Origin: Hyphomicrobiales bacterium
GTDB taxonomy: Bacteria; Pseudomonadota; Alphaproteobacteria; Rhizobiales; Rhizobiaceae
NCBI GenBank assembly: GCA_900473685.1
Contig: UCNE01000005.1
Location: forward strand, 1 to 64,000
DNA length: 64,000 bases
Reading direction: 5' to 3'
How positions within the stretch are numbered: the stretch's first letter is position 1; every line of letters starts with the position of its first letter. The notes beneath the pieces were generated by a model, which had not been told where the DNA came from, did no database searches, and saw nothing but the letters and a program-made list of their open reading frames with translations. Made by a program: the position numbers and the translations under genes. Positions 43,744-52,352 of this stretch are shown piece after piece.

Positions 43744-44659
43744 TATTCCCTCCCTCACTCCCGGCGGCATTCATCGCTTCCAGATGCAACAACAAGCCGC
43801 TGTGGTCCGTGTCGCCGCCGCCGGCCGCCACGAAGTCGGAAAACTCTCGGCGCACCTGCTCGGTCAAGGGCAGCTCCAGCGAAAACAGATCGGCCATGGC
43901 TTTCACCGCGTCGAGATCTTTCAGCTGGAATTTCGACGGCCCACCCGGCACGAAATTTCGCGTCACCATGCGCGCACCGTGCAATTCAAGAATACGGCTC
44001 TCGGCAAAACCGCCGCGAATGGCTTCGCGGAATTTTTCGCGCGATGCCCCGCCGGCTTCGGCGAGCATCATCGCTTCAGCGACAGCCCCGATGGTGATGG
44101 CAACGATCTGCTGGTTGGCCAGCTTGCAGATCTGTCCGGCACCGGACGGCCCGACATGGGTCACTCGGCCAAGGGCCGCAAACACATCGGCGAGCCCATC
44201 GATCACATCCGCGTCGCCACCGGCCATGATGGCCAGCGTTCCGGCCTGCGCGCCGACCACGCCACCGGAGACCGGCGCATCGACATGCACCATGCCGAAC
44301 GCTTTCAGGCGGGCCGAATGGTCCTTGGCAATTGGCGGCGAGATCGAGCTGCAGTCGACCACGATGGTGCCTTCGACCAAAACCTCGGCCACGCCAGCGT
44401 CAAACAGCACCGCGTCGACGGCCTTGCCATCGCTCAACATGGTGAGGACGATGTCGCAGCCCTTGGCCGCCGCGGCGGCTGTGTGACTAACCACCGCACC
44501 ATCCGAAAGCAGAACTTCAGCCTTGGAGAGATCGCGATTCCAGACTGTGACCTGGTGACCGGCGGCGAGTAACCGTCGGGCCATTGGGGCACCCATCAGC
44601 CCTGTTCCGAGAAAGGCGATCTTACGCGGCCGCCCTTGCTCCAGACCTGTTTCGCTCAA
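43736..44659 (-). CDS. Beta-hydroxyacid dehydrogenase (HIBADH family)
   Basis: A 307-residue NAD(P)-dependent dehydrogenase. Residues 13-26 form the Rossmann motif AFLGTGLMGAPMAR; the substrate motif DAPVSGGVVGAQAGTL is near residues 127-142; the catalytic lysine is in GQICKLANQ. Family enzymes act on 3-hydroxyisobutyrate, tartronate semialdehyde or L-threonate. It overlaps both neighbours by a few bases, so these three genes form one coupled unit. Confidence 0.88.
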   Translation of the reverse strand: MSETGLEQGRPRKIAFLGTGLMGAPMARRLLAAGHQVTVWNRDLSKAEVLLSDGAVVSHTAAAAAKGCDIVLTMLSDGKAVDAVLFDAGVAEVLVEGTIVVDCSSISPPIAKDHSARLKAFGMVHVDAPVSGGVVGAQAGTLAIMAGGDADVIDGLADVFAALGRVTHVGPSGAGQICKLANQQIVAITIGAVAEAMMLAEAGGASREKFREAIRGGFAESRILELHGARMVTRNFVPGGPSKFQLKDLDAVKAMADLFSLELPLTEQVRREFSDFVAAGGGDTDHSGLLLHLEAMNAAGSEGGNNG

Positions 44660-45639
44660 AGTTCCCCTCCCAGTTCATCCTCGATATGCACGCGAATGAT
44701 CTCATCAAAGGAGGTTTCGGCAGTAAAGCCAAGCGCTTTCGCGCGCGTGGCCTCGAAACCGGGAGCCCAACCGGTGACCATCTTGATGATCGCCTCGTCC
44801 GGCTCACGGCGGATCAAAGCGACCGCCTTGTCGCCGGCCGCGCGGCGCAGCGCCTCGATCTGTTCACCCACTGTGGCACTGACGCCCGGCATGGAGAGAG
44901 CCCGGCGTGGCCCGACCTTCTCCAGATCAATGGTTGCCCCATGGATAAGGAAGCCGACCGCCGAGCGCGGCGAGGTGTGCCAGTGGCGAACGTCTTCGGC
45001 GACCGGCAAAATGGCTTCCTTGCCAACCAGCGGCTCGCGCAGGATATTGGAGAAGAAGCCGGACGCTGCCTTGTTCGGCTTGCCGGGACGGATGCAGATC
45101 GTTGGCAAGCGGATGGCAATGCCGTCAAAAAAGCCGCGGCGGCTGTAGTCGGACAAAAGCAATTCGCAGATCGCCTTCTGGGTCCCGTAGCTGGTCAGCG
45201 GCGTGGTATGATAGTCGTCCGGGATCGGATAGGGCAGCGGCGCGCCGACGACGGCGATCGATGATGTGAAGACGACGCGAGGCCTATACCCATCAACGCC
45301 ATTTGCAAGGCGAATGGCGTCGAACAGGTAACGTGTGCCATCGAGATTGATCCGATAGCCCTTCTCGAAATCGAGCTCGGCCTCGCCCGAAACGATTGCC
45401 GCCAGGTGGAAAATCACATCGGGCTGGGCGGCAACCAGCGATTCCGCTTCACCAGGCGCCGATAGATCGGCCTCCTTGGCGTTGACCTTGCCGGTAAAAC
45501 CGTCAGGAGCCTCCGGGGTCACCACGTCCACCAAGGTTAATTCGCTGATCGGCTTGCCGCCGAGCTTGCCGTCTGCAGAAAGCTTGGCCGCGAGTTTGCG
45601 GCCCACCATGCCGGCCGCGCCGATGATCAGGATATGCAT
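44656..45639 (-). CDS. denD: D-erythronate dehydrogenase-like NAD-dependent epimerase/dehydratase family protein
   Basis: A 327-residue extended short-chain dehydrogenase. MHILIIGAAGMVGRKLAAKL is the Rossmann motif; the catalytic Ser is in FTSSIAVVG and the Tyr-Lys pair in YGTQK. PDVIFHLAAIVSGEAELDF and SMPGVSATVGEQI are patterns I associate with DenD, which oxidises D-erythronate to 3-oxo-erythronate. It is the first gene of the minus-strand unit, divergent from a FAD dehydrogenase gene across a regulatory gap. Assignment to erythronate as against another four-carbon acid is tentative. Confidence 0.78.
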   Translation of the reverse strand: MHILIIGAAGMVGRKLAAKLSADGKLGGKPISELTLVDVVTPEAPDGFTGKVNAKEADLSAPGEAESLVAAQPDVIFHLAAIVSGEAELDFEKGYRINLDGTRYLFDAIRLANGVDGYRPRVVFTSSIAVVGAPLPYPIPDDYHTTPLTSYGTQKAICELLLSDYSRRGFFDGIAIRLPTICIRPGKPNKAASGFFSNILREPLVGKEAILPVAEDVRHWHTSPRSAVGFLIHGATIDLEKVGPRRALSMPGVSATVGEQIEALRRAAGDKAVALIRREPDEAIIKMVTGWAPGFEATRAKALGFTAETSFDEIIRVHIEDELGGEL

Positions 45640-45718
45640 CAGGTCTCTCCTCCCTGGATTTGACCGCCCTAAAATTGCTTAGAAACACCTCAATGAAAGG
45701 CGGACAAATTTTCTATTG

Positions 45719-45739
45719 TAAGGTTGTCTGATAACCTTA
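45719..45739. promoter_or_regulatory. Inverted repeat in divergent promoter, candidate GntR operator
   Basis: TAAGGTT, seven bases, AACCTTA is a perfect 7-bp inverted repeat that contains TTGTCTGATAA, close to the TnGTnnnACnA form of FadR-type GntR sites. It lies midway in the 207-base gap between the denD unit and the FAD dehydrogenase gene. The FCD-type GntR gene at 47327 is the nearest candidate regulator. Confidence 0.5.
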
Positions 45740-45846
45740 TATGGTCAAGTTGAAAATAGAGTATTTGGCACGCCGACGAAAAAATCGCCGCCCCTTAAAA
45801 AGGATTAGGCGGTCTCGAAGCGGCAGTCTGGGAAAAAAGGTAAGAC

Positions 45847-47292
45847 ATGAAGGCGGACGTCATGGGCACATCGGTGGCTCTGCAGGCATCCCTGCGCGCA
45901 GCATTGACGAACGACATGGTATTGACGGACACCGAGGAGATGTTGCGCTTCTGTCGGGACTGGCACGGCGATGTGACCAGCAGCGCCGTCGCGGTGCTGC
46001 GCCCGCGCTCGACTGAGGATGTTGTCGCTGCCGTTCGTGCCTGCCGTGAGCTCGGTCTTTCGATCGTCCCTCAGGGTGGGAATACCGGATTGGTGCTGGG
46101 CAGCATTCCGGATCGGCCGGGAAGCCAAGTGGTGCTGAGCCTCGAGCGCATGAATGCCATCCGCAATATCGACGCAGACGATTTTTCGGCGGTGGTCGAA
46201 GCCGGCTGCATCCTGTCGGAGCTGAAGGACCGGATCGCCGAAAAGGACATGTATTTTCCACTGGCGCTCGGCGCCCAGGGCTCCTGCCGCATTGGTGGCA
46301 ATGTTTCGACCAATGCGGGCGGCATCAACGTGCTGCGTTATGGTATGACCCGCGAGCTGGTGCTGGGCTTGGAAGTGGTGCTGCCCGACGGCACGATCTT
46401 CAATGGCTTGTCGACCCTGCGCAAGGACAATCGCGGCATCGATCTGAAGCAGCTTTTCATCGGTGCCGAAGGCACTCTCGGCATCGTCACTGCCGTCTCG
46501 ATCAAGCTGATGCCCTTCCCGGATCAGGTGGCAACCGCTCTGCTCGGGCTGAACTCTCTCGACGATGCCATCAAGCTCTATCGACGCGCCCGGCGCGATT
46601 GCTGCGACCTGATGTCGGCCTTCGAATTCATGCCGCCGCTGGCCTTCGTCCTCGCAAGGGAAGCGATCCCGGATCTTTCGATGCCGATTGCCAGCGATTA
46701 TTCGGCCTATGTGCTGATGGAGATTTCCGGCTCCGGCCTCGTCGATATCGCCGACCTGATGGAGCGCTTCCTCGGTAGCGTCATGGAAGACGGCCTTGTG
46801 GTCGACGGCGTGATCGCCGCCTCGCAGACCCAGGCCCGCAACCTCTGGCTTTTCCGTGAAGGCATGAACGAGGGGCAGGCCAAGCGCGGCCCGCATATGC
46901 GTACCGACATTTCCGTGCCGCTCTATCGTCTTGCCGATTTCGTGCGCGACGCCGAGCAAGCGGTGTCGGAGGCGCTTCCGGACTGTATCAGCGTGTCCTA
47001 TGGCCATGTTGGTGACGGCAATGTGCATCTGAATGTTTTGCCGCCGTCCGGCAGTTCGTCAGACGAGGCAGCTGCCAAGATCTACAAGGCCAAGACGATC
47101 GTGAACCAGATCCTGGACCGGTACAACGGTAGCATCAGCGCCGAGCACGGCATCGGCCGCCTGAAGCGTGGCGATTTCGAAGAACGGCTGGATCCTGCGC
47201 GGCGCGCAGTGCTAACCGCTCTAAAGCAGGCTATCGATCCATCCATGGTGATGAACCCAGGCTGCCAATTGAATTTCCCCGGCATATCGTAG
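45847..47292 (+). CDS. FAD-linked dehydrogenase (GlcD/D-2-hydroxyglutarate type)
   Basis: A 481-residue flavoprotein. The FAD_binding_4 domain (PP loop VPQGGNTGLVLGSIPD near residues 75-90, GSCRIGGNVSTNAGG near 141-155, and GAEGTLGIVTAVSIKLMP near 220) is followed by a FAD-oxidase C domain ending in SAEHGIGRLKR and MNPGCQL. It oxidises a 2-hydroxy acid to the 2-keto acid and passes electrons to a quinone or electron-transfer protein. It stands divergent from denD and 34 bases before the GntR gene. Its substrate is probably an intermediate of the sugar-acid path. Confidence 0.88.
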   Translation: MKADVMGTSVALQASLRAALTNDMVLTDTEEMLRFCRDWHGDVTSSAVAVLRPRSTEDVVAAVRACRELGLSIVPQGGNTGLVLGSIPDRPGSQVVLSLERMNAIRNIDADDFSAVVEAGCILSELKDRIAEKDMYFPLALGAQGSCRIGGNVSTNAGGINVLRYGMTRELVLGLEVVLPDGTIFNGLSTLRKDNRGIDLKQLFIGAEGTLGIVTAVSIKLMPFPDQVATALLGLNSLDDAIKLYRRARRDCCDLMSAFEFMPPLAFVLAREAIPDLSMPIASDYSAYVLMEISGSGLVDIADLMERFLGSVMEDGLVVDGVIAASQTQARNLWLFREGMNEGQAKRGPHMRTDISVPLYRLADFVRDAEQAVSEALPDCISVSYGHVGDGNVHLNVLPPSGSSSDEAAAKIYKAKTIVNQILDRYNGSISAEHGIGRLKRGDFEERLDPARRAVLTALKQAIDPSMVMNPGCQLNFPGIS

Positions 47293-47326
47293 AATAGTCT
47301 GGCATTATCAGGGGGCGGAAAAGAGC

Positions 47327-48043
47327 ATGATGGCGGACTTCAGCCAGATCACACGAATTGAGCATCTCCCGGCGCGCATCGCCGGCCATATAGGCAAGGA
47401 AATTGCCGAAGGTCGGATTACGGCCGGCGAGAAGCTGCCAACCGAGCATATTCTGGCCAAAACCTTCGGCGTCAGCCGCTCCGTGGTGCGCGAGGCGATC
47501 GCTCAATTGCGCAATGAGGGTCTTGTCGAGACCCGCCAAGGCGTCGGCGCCTTCGTGACGGAGGCTCTGGGGCGGGGCGCCATTCGGATCGAGCAGACGG
47601 ATCTCCGCGACCGCGAGAGCTTTCGCAGCCTTTTCCAGCTCCGCATGCCGCTGGAGATCGAGGCCGCCGGTCTTGCCGCCATCCATCATGACGATGCCGA
47701 TTTGAAAAAGCTGGATGACTCGCTGGCCCAGATGACGGGTGCCGAGAAATGGACCGATCAGGGGATTGTTGCCGATCTCGTCTTTCACCGGGCCCTGGCG
47801 ACCGCTACCCACAACGAGTATTACCCGTTGTTCATCGGCTTCATCGCCGAGCGCATCAGCCTTGCCATCAATGCAGCGCGCGCCGCTGCTCTCCTTGAGG
47901 AAATTGTCGAGATCACGATTGCCGAACACGTTGCCATCCGGGACGCGGTGGCGACACGAGATCCCTTGAAGGCCCGCTCCGCGATGCGCAGCCACATCAT
48001 GGGGGCCGCGGGCAGGCTGGACTTGACACTCGAAATATTCTGA
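47327..48043 (+). CDS. FadR-type GntR regulator with FCD domain
   Basis: A 238-residue regulator. Residues about 12-78 form a GntR winged helix (ITAGEKLPTEHILAKTFGVS then RSVVREAIAQLRNEGLVETR). From about residue 95 an all-helical FCD domain follows with metal/effector residues in FHRALATATHN and HVAIRDAVATRD. Such proteins usually respond to organic acids. Inverted repeats at 45719-45739 and 48147-48165 flank this gene, so control of the denD unit, the FAD dehydrogenase gene and the FAH/TRAP operon is likely. Confidence 0.87.
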   Translation: MMADFSQITRIEHLPARIAGHIGKEIAEGRITAGEKLPTEHILAKTFGVSRSVVREAIAQLRNEGLVETRQGVGAFVTEALGRGAIRIEQTDLRDRESFRSLFQLRMPLEIEAAGLAAIHHDDADLKKLDDSLAQMTGAEKWTDQGIVADLVFHRALATATHNEYYPLFIGFIAERISLAINAARAAALLEEIVEITIAEHVAIRDAVATRDPLKARSAMRSHIMGAAGRLDLTLEIF

Positions 48044-48146
48044 CGCCGGCTGACCGGCCATGACAGCCGCATGCAGGTTTTTCGCGGCTTTGCAGCTTGG
48101 GCTCTGGACAGGCGGAATAAGTCACACTAAAAAAGCAGTTGGAGCG

Positions 48147-48165
48147 TTGTCAGACATCCTGACAA
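48147..48165. promoter_or_regulatory. Perfect GntR-type operator before the FAH/TRAP operon
   Basis: TTGTCAG, five bases, CTGACAA is a perfect 7-bp inverted repeat 52 bases before the start codon of the FAH-family gene and 104 bases after the FCD GntR gene. It fits the palindromic sites of FadR-type regulators. Confidence 0.6.
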
Positions 48166-48217
48166 TAAGGCAAGTTGTGCTGGAGGGCATGCTGGCCGGA
48201 TAGTGGGAGGATTGTAT

Positions 48218-49387
48218 TTGAATTCCGAACGTGTATTGCGCGCAGAGTCCATCTTGCCGGATGACGCCGCGGATGCTTGTCTGGTCGGGCGCGTCTGGTC
48301 GAATGCAAGCGCTGGCCCGTGCCCGGTGATGATCTCGGGTGGTCGCGTTCTTGACCTGACGGTCATTGCCAGCACCATGTCGGCCCTTCTCGAAACGGAA
48401 AACCTCGTTGATCTCCTGCGCAATGTATCGGGCCTGACGGACCTCGGTGCCCTCGACGCGTTCCTGTCCGGCGAGAACGGCATGGTTCTCGCTCCGATCG
48501 ACCTGCAGGCCATCAAGGCTGCCGGTGTGACATTTGCCGACAGTATGCTGGAACGCGTCATCGAAGAGCAGGCCAAAGGCGATCCGCTCCGCGCTCAAGA
48601 CATTCGCACCAGGCTCGCGCCTGTTCTTGGCGACAGCCTTCGCGGTCTGGTCGCCGGTTCGGAACAGGCGTCCAAGGTCAAGAGCCTGCTGCAGGACATG
48701 GGCCTTTGGTCCCAATATCTGGAAGTCGGAATCGGTCCCGACGCTGAAATCTTCACCAAGTCTCAGCCGATGTCGTCCGTCGGTTGTGGCGCCCTTGTCG
48801 GCATCCATCCGATTTCACAATGGAACAATCCGGAGCCGGAAGTGGTCCTCGCGCTGCGCTCGGACGGCACGATCGTCGGCGCTTGCCTGGGCAATGACGT
48901 GAACCTGCGCGATGTCGAAGGCCGCTCGGCGCTCCTGCTAGGCAAGGCCAAGGACAACAACGCGTCCTGCTCGATTGGCCCCTTCATCCGCCTGTTCGAC
49001 GACGTCTTCACAATGGAAGACCTGCGCCGCGTCAGGGTCTCGCTACTAGTGCATGGCGAGGACGGCTTCGAGATGACGGGCGAAAGCCCGATGGAAGCCA
49101 TCAGCCGTTCGCCGGAAAACCTCGCCTCGCAGCTGAGAAACCGCAATCACCAGTATCCGGATGGCGCCGTGCTGTTTCTCGGCACCATGTTTGCTCCCGT
49201 CAAGGACCGGCGCGGCACGAACCTGGGCTTCACCCATGAAATCGGCGATCGTGTGGAAATATCGACAAGCAAGCTCGGCCGCCTAGTCAACTGGGTAGAG
49301 CGCAGCGATGCCTGTCCGGAATGGACATTCGGCGTCGGTGCACTCGTCCGCAACCTGGCCGGTCGCGGCCTTCTGGAAAAGGCGTGA
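48218..49387 (+). CDS. Fumarylacetoacetate hydrolase-family protein
   Basis: About 389 residues, of the longer FAH branch often found beside TRAP transporters. The metal-binding acidic cluster is in NNPEPEVVLALRSDG, preceded by SSVGCGALVGIHPISQW, and the C-terminus ends in VGALVRNLAGRGLL. FAH-fold enzymes cleave or dehydrate 2-keto-3-deoxy acids and diketo acids with magnesium. A TTG at 48218 fits best: GGAGG lies seven bases upstream; a GTG at 48203 would leave that site inside the gene. It begins the operon that continues with the three TRAP genes and probably acts on the imported acid or its product. Confidence 0.8.
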   Translation: MNSERVLRAESILPDDAADACLVGRVWSNASAGPCPVMISGGRVLDLTVIASTMSALLETENLVDLLRNVSGLTDLGALDAFLSGENGMVLAPIDLQAIKAAGVTFADSMLERVIEEQAKGDPLRAQDIRTRLAPVLGDSLRGLVAGSEQASKVKSLLQDMGLWSQYLEVGIGPDAEIFTKSQPMSSVGCGALVGIHPISQWNNPEPEVVLALRSDGTIVGACLGNDVNLRDVEGRSALLLGKAKDNNASCSIGPFIRLFDDVFTMEDLRRVRVSLLVHGEDGFEMTGESPMEAISRSPENLASQLRNRNHQYPDGAVLFLGTMFAPVKDRRGTNLGFTHEIGDRVEISTSKLGRLVNWVERSDACPEWTFGVGALVRNLAGRGLLEKA

Positions 49388-49395
49388 GGCACACC

Positions 49396-49929
49396 ATGCA
49401 AAAGGCAATAGACCTCTTCTACCGCTTCCTCGAGCTTCTGCTGATTCTCCTGCTGTCCGGCATGGCGATCATGGTCTTCGTCAACGTCGTCATGCGCTAC
49501 GGCTTCAATTCAGGTTTGAATGTGTCCGAGGAGCTGTCCCGCTACTTCTTCGTCTGGCTGACCTTCATTGGTGCGGTCGTCGCGTTTCGCGAGCATAGTC
49601 ATCTCGGCATAGAAACACTTGTGATGTTCCTGTCCCGTCGAGGCCGCATCATCTGCATGAGTATTGCAAACCTAGTGATTATCGTTTGCTCGGTCATCTT
49701 CTTCTGGGGAACATGGAAGCAGTTTCCGATCAACGCTAGCATGGCAGCCCCGGTGACGGGCATGTCTATGATCTGGGTGTACGGAATCGGGCTTTTCACG
49801 GGCGCTGGTATGGCCATCATTGCGCTCGAACGCCTGATCCGTTTGCTGACTGGGCGTGTCACAGATGAGGAGATTGCCGCCTTCGCGGGTGAAAACCTCA
49901 CCATCGAACAGCTGGCGGAGCGCACCTGA
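49396..49929 (+). CDS. TRAP transporter small permease (DctQ)
   Basis: A 177-residue membrane protein with four segments. The family motif EELSRYFFVWLTFIGA near residues 45-60 and the basic loop afterwards are present. TRAP systems import organic and sugar acids using the sodium gradient. The gene begins nine bases after the FAH gene and abuts the large permease gene. Confidence 0.9.
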   Translation: MQKAIDLFYRFLELLLILLLSGMAIMVFVNVVMRYGFNSGLNVSEELSRYFFVWLTFIGAVVAFREHSHLGIETLVMFLSRRGRIICMSIANLVIIVCSVIFFWGTWKQFPINASMAAPVTGMSMIWVYGIGLFTGAGMAIIALERLIRLLTGRVTDEEIAAFAGENLTIEQLAERT

Positions 49930-51206
49930 TGACCCTTCTCGTCTTTATCGGGTCGCTGCTGGGCGCGATGGCGATCGGCGTACCTGTTGCCTTCGCGTTG
50001 ATGTTTTGCGGCGTCATCCTCATGTGGTTCATGGGTATGTTCAACACGCAGATCATTGCGCAAAACATGATTGCCGGCGCCGACACTTTTACACTTCTGG
50101 CGATACCCTTCTTCATTCTCGCTGGTGAACTGATGAACTCGGGCGGGTTGTCGCGCCGCATCATTGATTTCGCGATCGCCTGCGTGGGCCATATCCGCGG
50201 CGGTCTCGGAATTGTGGCCATTATGGCAGCCATTATCATGGCGAGTATTTCCGGCTCAGCGGCGGCCGATACGGCAGCTCTTGCGGCCATTCTTCTGCCG
50301 ATGATGGCAAAAGCCGGGTACAACGTACCCCGTGCCGGCGGCCTGATCGCAGCTGGCGGCATCATTGCTCCGGTCATCCCGCCGTCCATGGCTTTCATTG
50401 TTTTCGGTGTCGCGGCAAACGTGTCGATCACCCAGCTGTTCATGGCCGGTATCGTGCCCGGCATCATGATGGGTCTATCCCTTGTTGTTGCCTGGCTGAT
50501 CGTTGTTCGCAAAGACAACGTCCAGCCGCTACCCAAGGCGCCGATGTCGGAGCGAATGACGGCGACCGGCCGGGCCCTCTGGGCACTGGGCATGCCGGTG
50601 ATTATCCTCGGGGGTATCAAGGCCGGCATCATGACACCAACCGAGGCGGCCGTGATCGCTGCTGCCTATGCCATGTTTGTCGGTATGGTGATCTACCGGG
50701 AACTGAAACCCAGAGATCTGCCACGCGTCATTTTGCAGGCTGCCAAGACGACGTCAGTCATCATGTTCCTTGTCTGCGCCGCGCTCGTCTCGGCGTGGCT
50801 GATTACAGCGGCGAATATTCCGGCTGAAATCGCCGGCTATATCGAGCCGTTGATCGACCGCCCAATGCTTTTGATGTTCGTCATCATGATACTCGTGCTG
50901 GTCGTCGGCACAGCGCTCGACTTGACACCGACCATCCTGATTTTGACACCAGTTTTGATGCCGATCATTAAACAGGCAGGCATCGACCCGGTCTATTTCG
51001 GCGTGATGTTCATCATGAACAATTGCATCGGCCTGATCACACCGCCGGTTGGCGTCGTGCTCAATGTCGTCAGTGGCGTTGGACGCATACCGCTCGGCAA
51101 AGTCACCGCCGGTGTCTGGCCGTTCCTGCTGGCCCAAACCATCGTGCTCTTTCTCTTGGTCCTATTTCCGGACCTCGTGCTCGTGCCTGCACGCTGGCTG
51201 CATTAG
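49929..51206 (+). CDS. TRAP transporter large permease (DctM)
   Basis: A 425-residue transport subunit with about twelve membrane segments. Conserved glycine-rich stretches SISGSAAADTAALAAILLP and GLIAAGGIIAPVIPPSMAFI, and the second-half GLITPPVGVVLNVVSGV, form the substrate and sodium site in this family. Its start overlaps the last base of the DctQ gene region (TGATG). Confidence 0.93.
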   Translation: MTLLVFIGSLLGAMAIGVPVAFALMFCGVILMWFMGMFNTQIIAQNMIAGADTFTLLAIPFFILAGELMNSGGLSRRIIDFAIACVGHIRGGLGIVAIMAAIIMASISGSAAADTAALAAILLPMMAKAGYNVPRAGGLIAAGGIIAPVIPPSMAFIVFGVAANVSITQLFMAGIVPGIMMGLSLVVAWLIVVRKDNVQPLPKAPMSERMTATGRALWALGMPVIILGGIKAGIMTPTEAAVIAAAYAMFVGMVIYRELKPRDLPRVILQAAKTTSVIMFLVCAALVSAWLITAANIPAEIAGYIEPLIDRPMLLMFVIMILVLVVGTALDLTPTILILTPVLMPIIKQAGIDPVYFGVMFIMNNCIGLITPPVGVVLNVVSGVGRIPLGKVTAGVWPFLLAQTIVLFLLVLFPDLVLVPARWLH

Positions 51207-51253
51207 CAGCCGGTGGCGACAACTGTCTCACTTGACCATCCAGGGAGGATACT

Positions 51254-52258
51254 ATGAGAAAACTGCTTCTAGCCACCACCGCGATCGCCTTCGGCCTATC
51301 GGCCGCAGTTCCGGCTTTCGCCGAATTCAACGACCGCAATATCCGTATTTCGAACGGCATCAATGCCGATCACCCGGTCGGCAACGGCATCAAGGCCATG
51401 CAGGCGTGCCTCGACGAGAAGTCCGGTGGAAAACTGAAGATCACAGCATTCTGGGGCGGTGCGCTCGGCGGTGACCTTCAGGCAACTCAGGCCCTGCGCT
51501 CGGGCGTCCAGGAAGGCGTTGTCACCTCGTCCTCGCCGCTGGTTGGCATTATCCCTGCGCTTGGCGTCTTCGACCTGCCCTTCCTGTTCGGCACGCCGCA
51601 GGAAGCCTATAAGGTGCTTGACGGCAAGTTTGGTGACATGATGAACGAGAAGCTGGCCGCCGCCGGCCTCGTCAATCTCGCCTATTGGGAAAATGGCTTC
51701 CGCAACCTGTCGAACTCCGTTCGTCCGGTCACCAAGTGGGAAGACTTCTCGGGGATGAAGGTTCGCGTCATGCAGAACAACATCTTCCTCGACACCTTCC
51801 AGAACCTCGGCGCAAACGCCACGCCGATGGCATTCGGCGAGGTTTTTTCCGCTTTGGAAACCAACGCGATCGACGCCCAGGAAAATCCCTATGTGACGAT
51901 CGACACCTCGAAGTTCTACGAGGTCCAGAAATACGTCACCGAGACGAACCACGCCTACACGCCGTTCCTGTTGCTGTTCTCCAAGGCGATCTTCGATACC
52001 TACACGCCGGAAGAACAGGCAGCCCTGCGTGAATGCGCCGTGGTTGGCCGTGATGAAGAGCGCAAGGTCATCCAGGATCTGAACCAGAAATCGCTGGCGA
52101 AAATCAAGGACGCCGGGCTTGCTGTCAACACGTTGACGCCTGAAGAACAGATTCGGATTCGCGAGAAGTCGATGATTGTTTACGACAAGCACAAGGCCGA
52201 AATCGGCGCCGACGTCGTGGATGCTATCTTGGCGGAACTTGCCACACTCCGGAAATAA
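51254..52258 (+). CDS. TRAP transporter substrate-binding protein (DctP)
   Basis: A 334-residue periplasmic protein. Signal peptide at residues 1-23 (MRKLLLATTAIAFGLSAAVP, AFA cleavage). The mature domain has the DctP features: HPVGNGIKAMQACLDEKSGG, then the ligand arginine in GMKVRVMQNN, and the second conserved stretch FGEVFSALETNAIDAQENP. The arginine marks binding of a carboxylate. GGGAGG precedes the start. Ligand is probably a sugar acid that fits the neighbouring dehydratase and dehydrogenases. Confidence 0.92.
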   Translation: MRKLLLATTAIAFGLSAAVPAFAEFNDRNIRISNGINADHPVGNGIKAMQACLDEKSGGKLKITAFWGGALGGDLQATQALRSGVQEGVVTSSSPLVGIIPALGVFDLPFLFGTPQEAYKVLDGKFGDMMNEKLAAAGLVNLAYWENGFRNLSNSVRPVTKWEDFSGMKVRVMQNNIFLDTFQNLGANATPMAFGEVFSALETNAIDAQENPYVTIDTSKFYEVQKYVTETNHAYTPFLLLFSKAIFDTYTPEEQAALRECAVVGRDEERKVIQDLNQKSLAKIKDAGLAVNTLTPEEQIRIREKSMIVYDKHKAEIGADVVDAILAELATLRK

Positions 52259-52285
52259 CGCGAAGCACTCTTAACTCATGGAATA

Positions 52286-52318
52286 GGGGACCGAGCCTAG
52301 CGCTCTGGTCCCCCTTTT
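52286..52318 (+). terminator. Rho-independent terminator of the FAH/TRAP operon
   Basis: GGGGACC pairs with GGTCCCC, extended by GAG/CTC with a mismatch, and is followed by CTTTT. It stands 27 bases after the DctP stop codon, before the convergent EamA gene. Confidence 0.7.
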
Positions 52319-52352
52319 CATGGGCTCACATGGTACATAAAGCCGTTCCCAC

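Noticed and set aside
45805-47028. Open frame of 407 codons on the minus strand
   Set aside because: Antisense shadow of the FAD dehydrogenase gene, whose motifs are complete on the plus strand.
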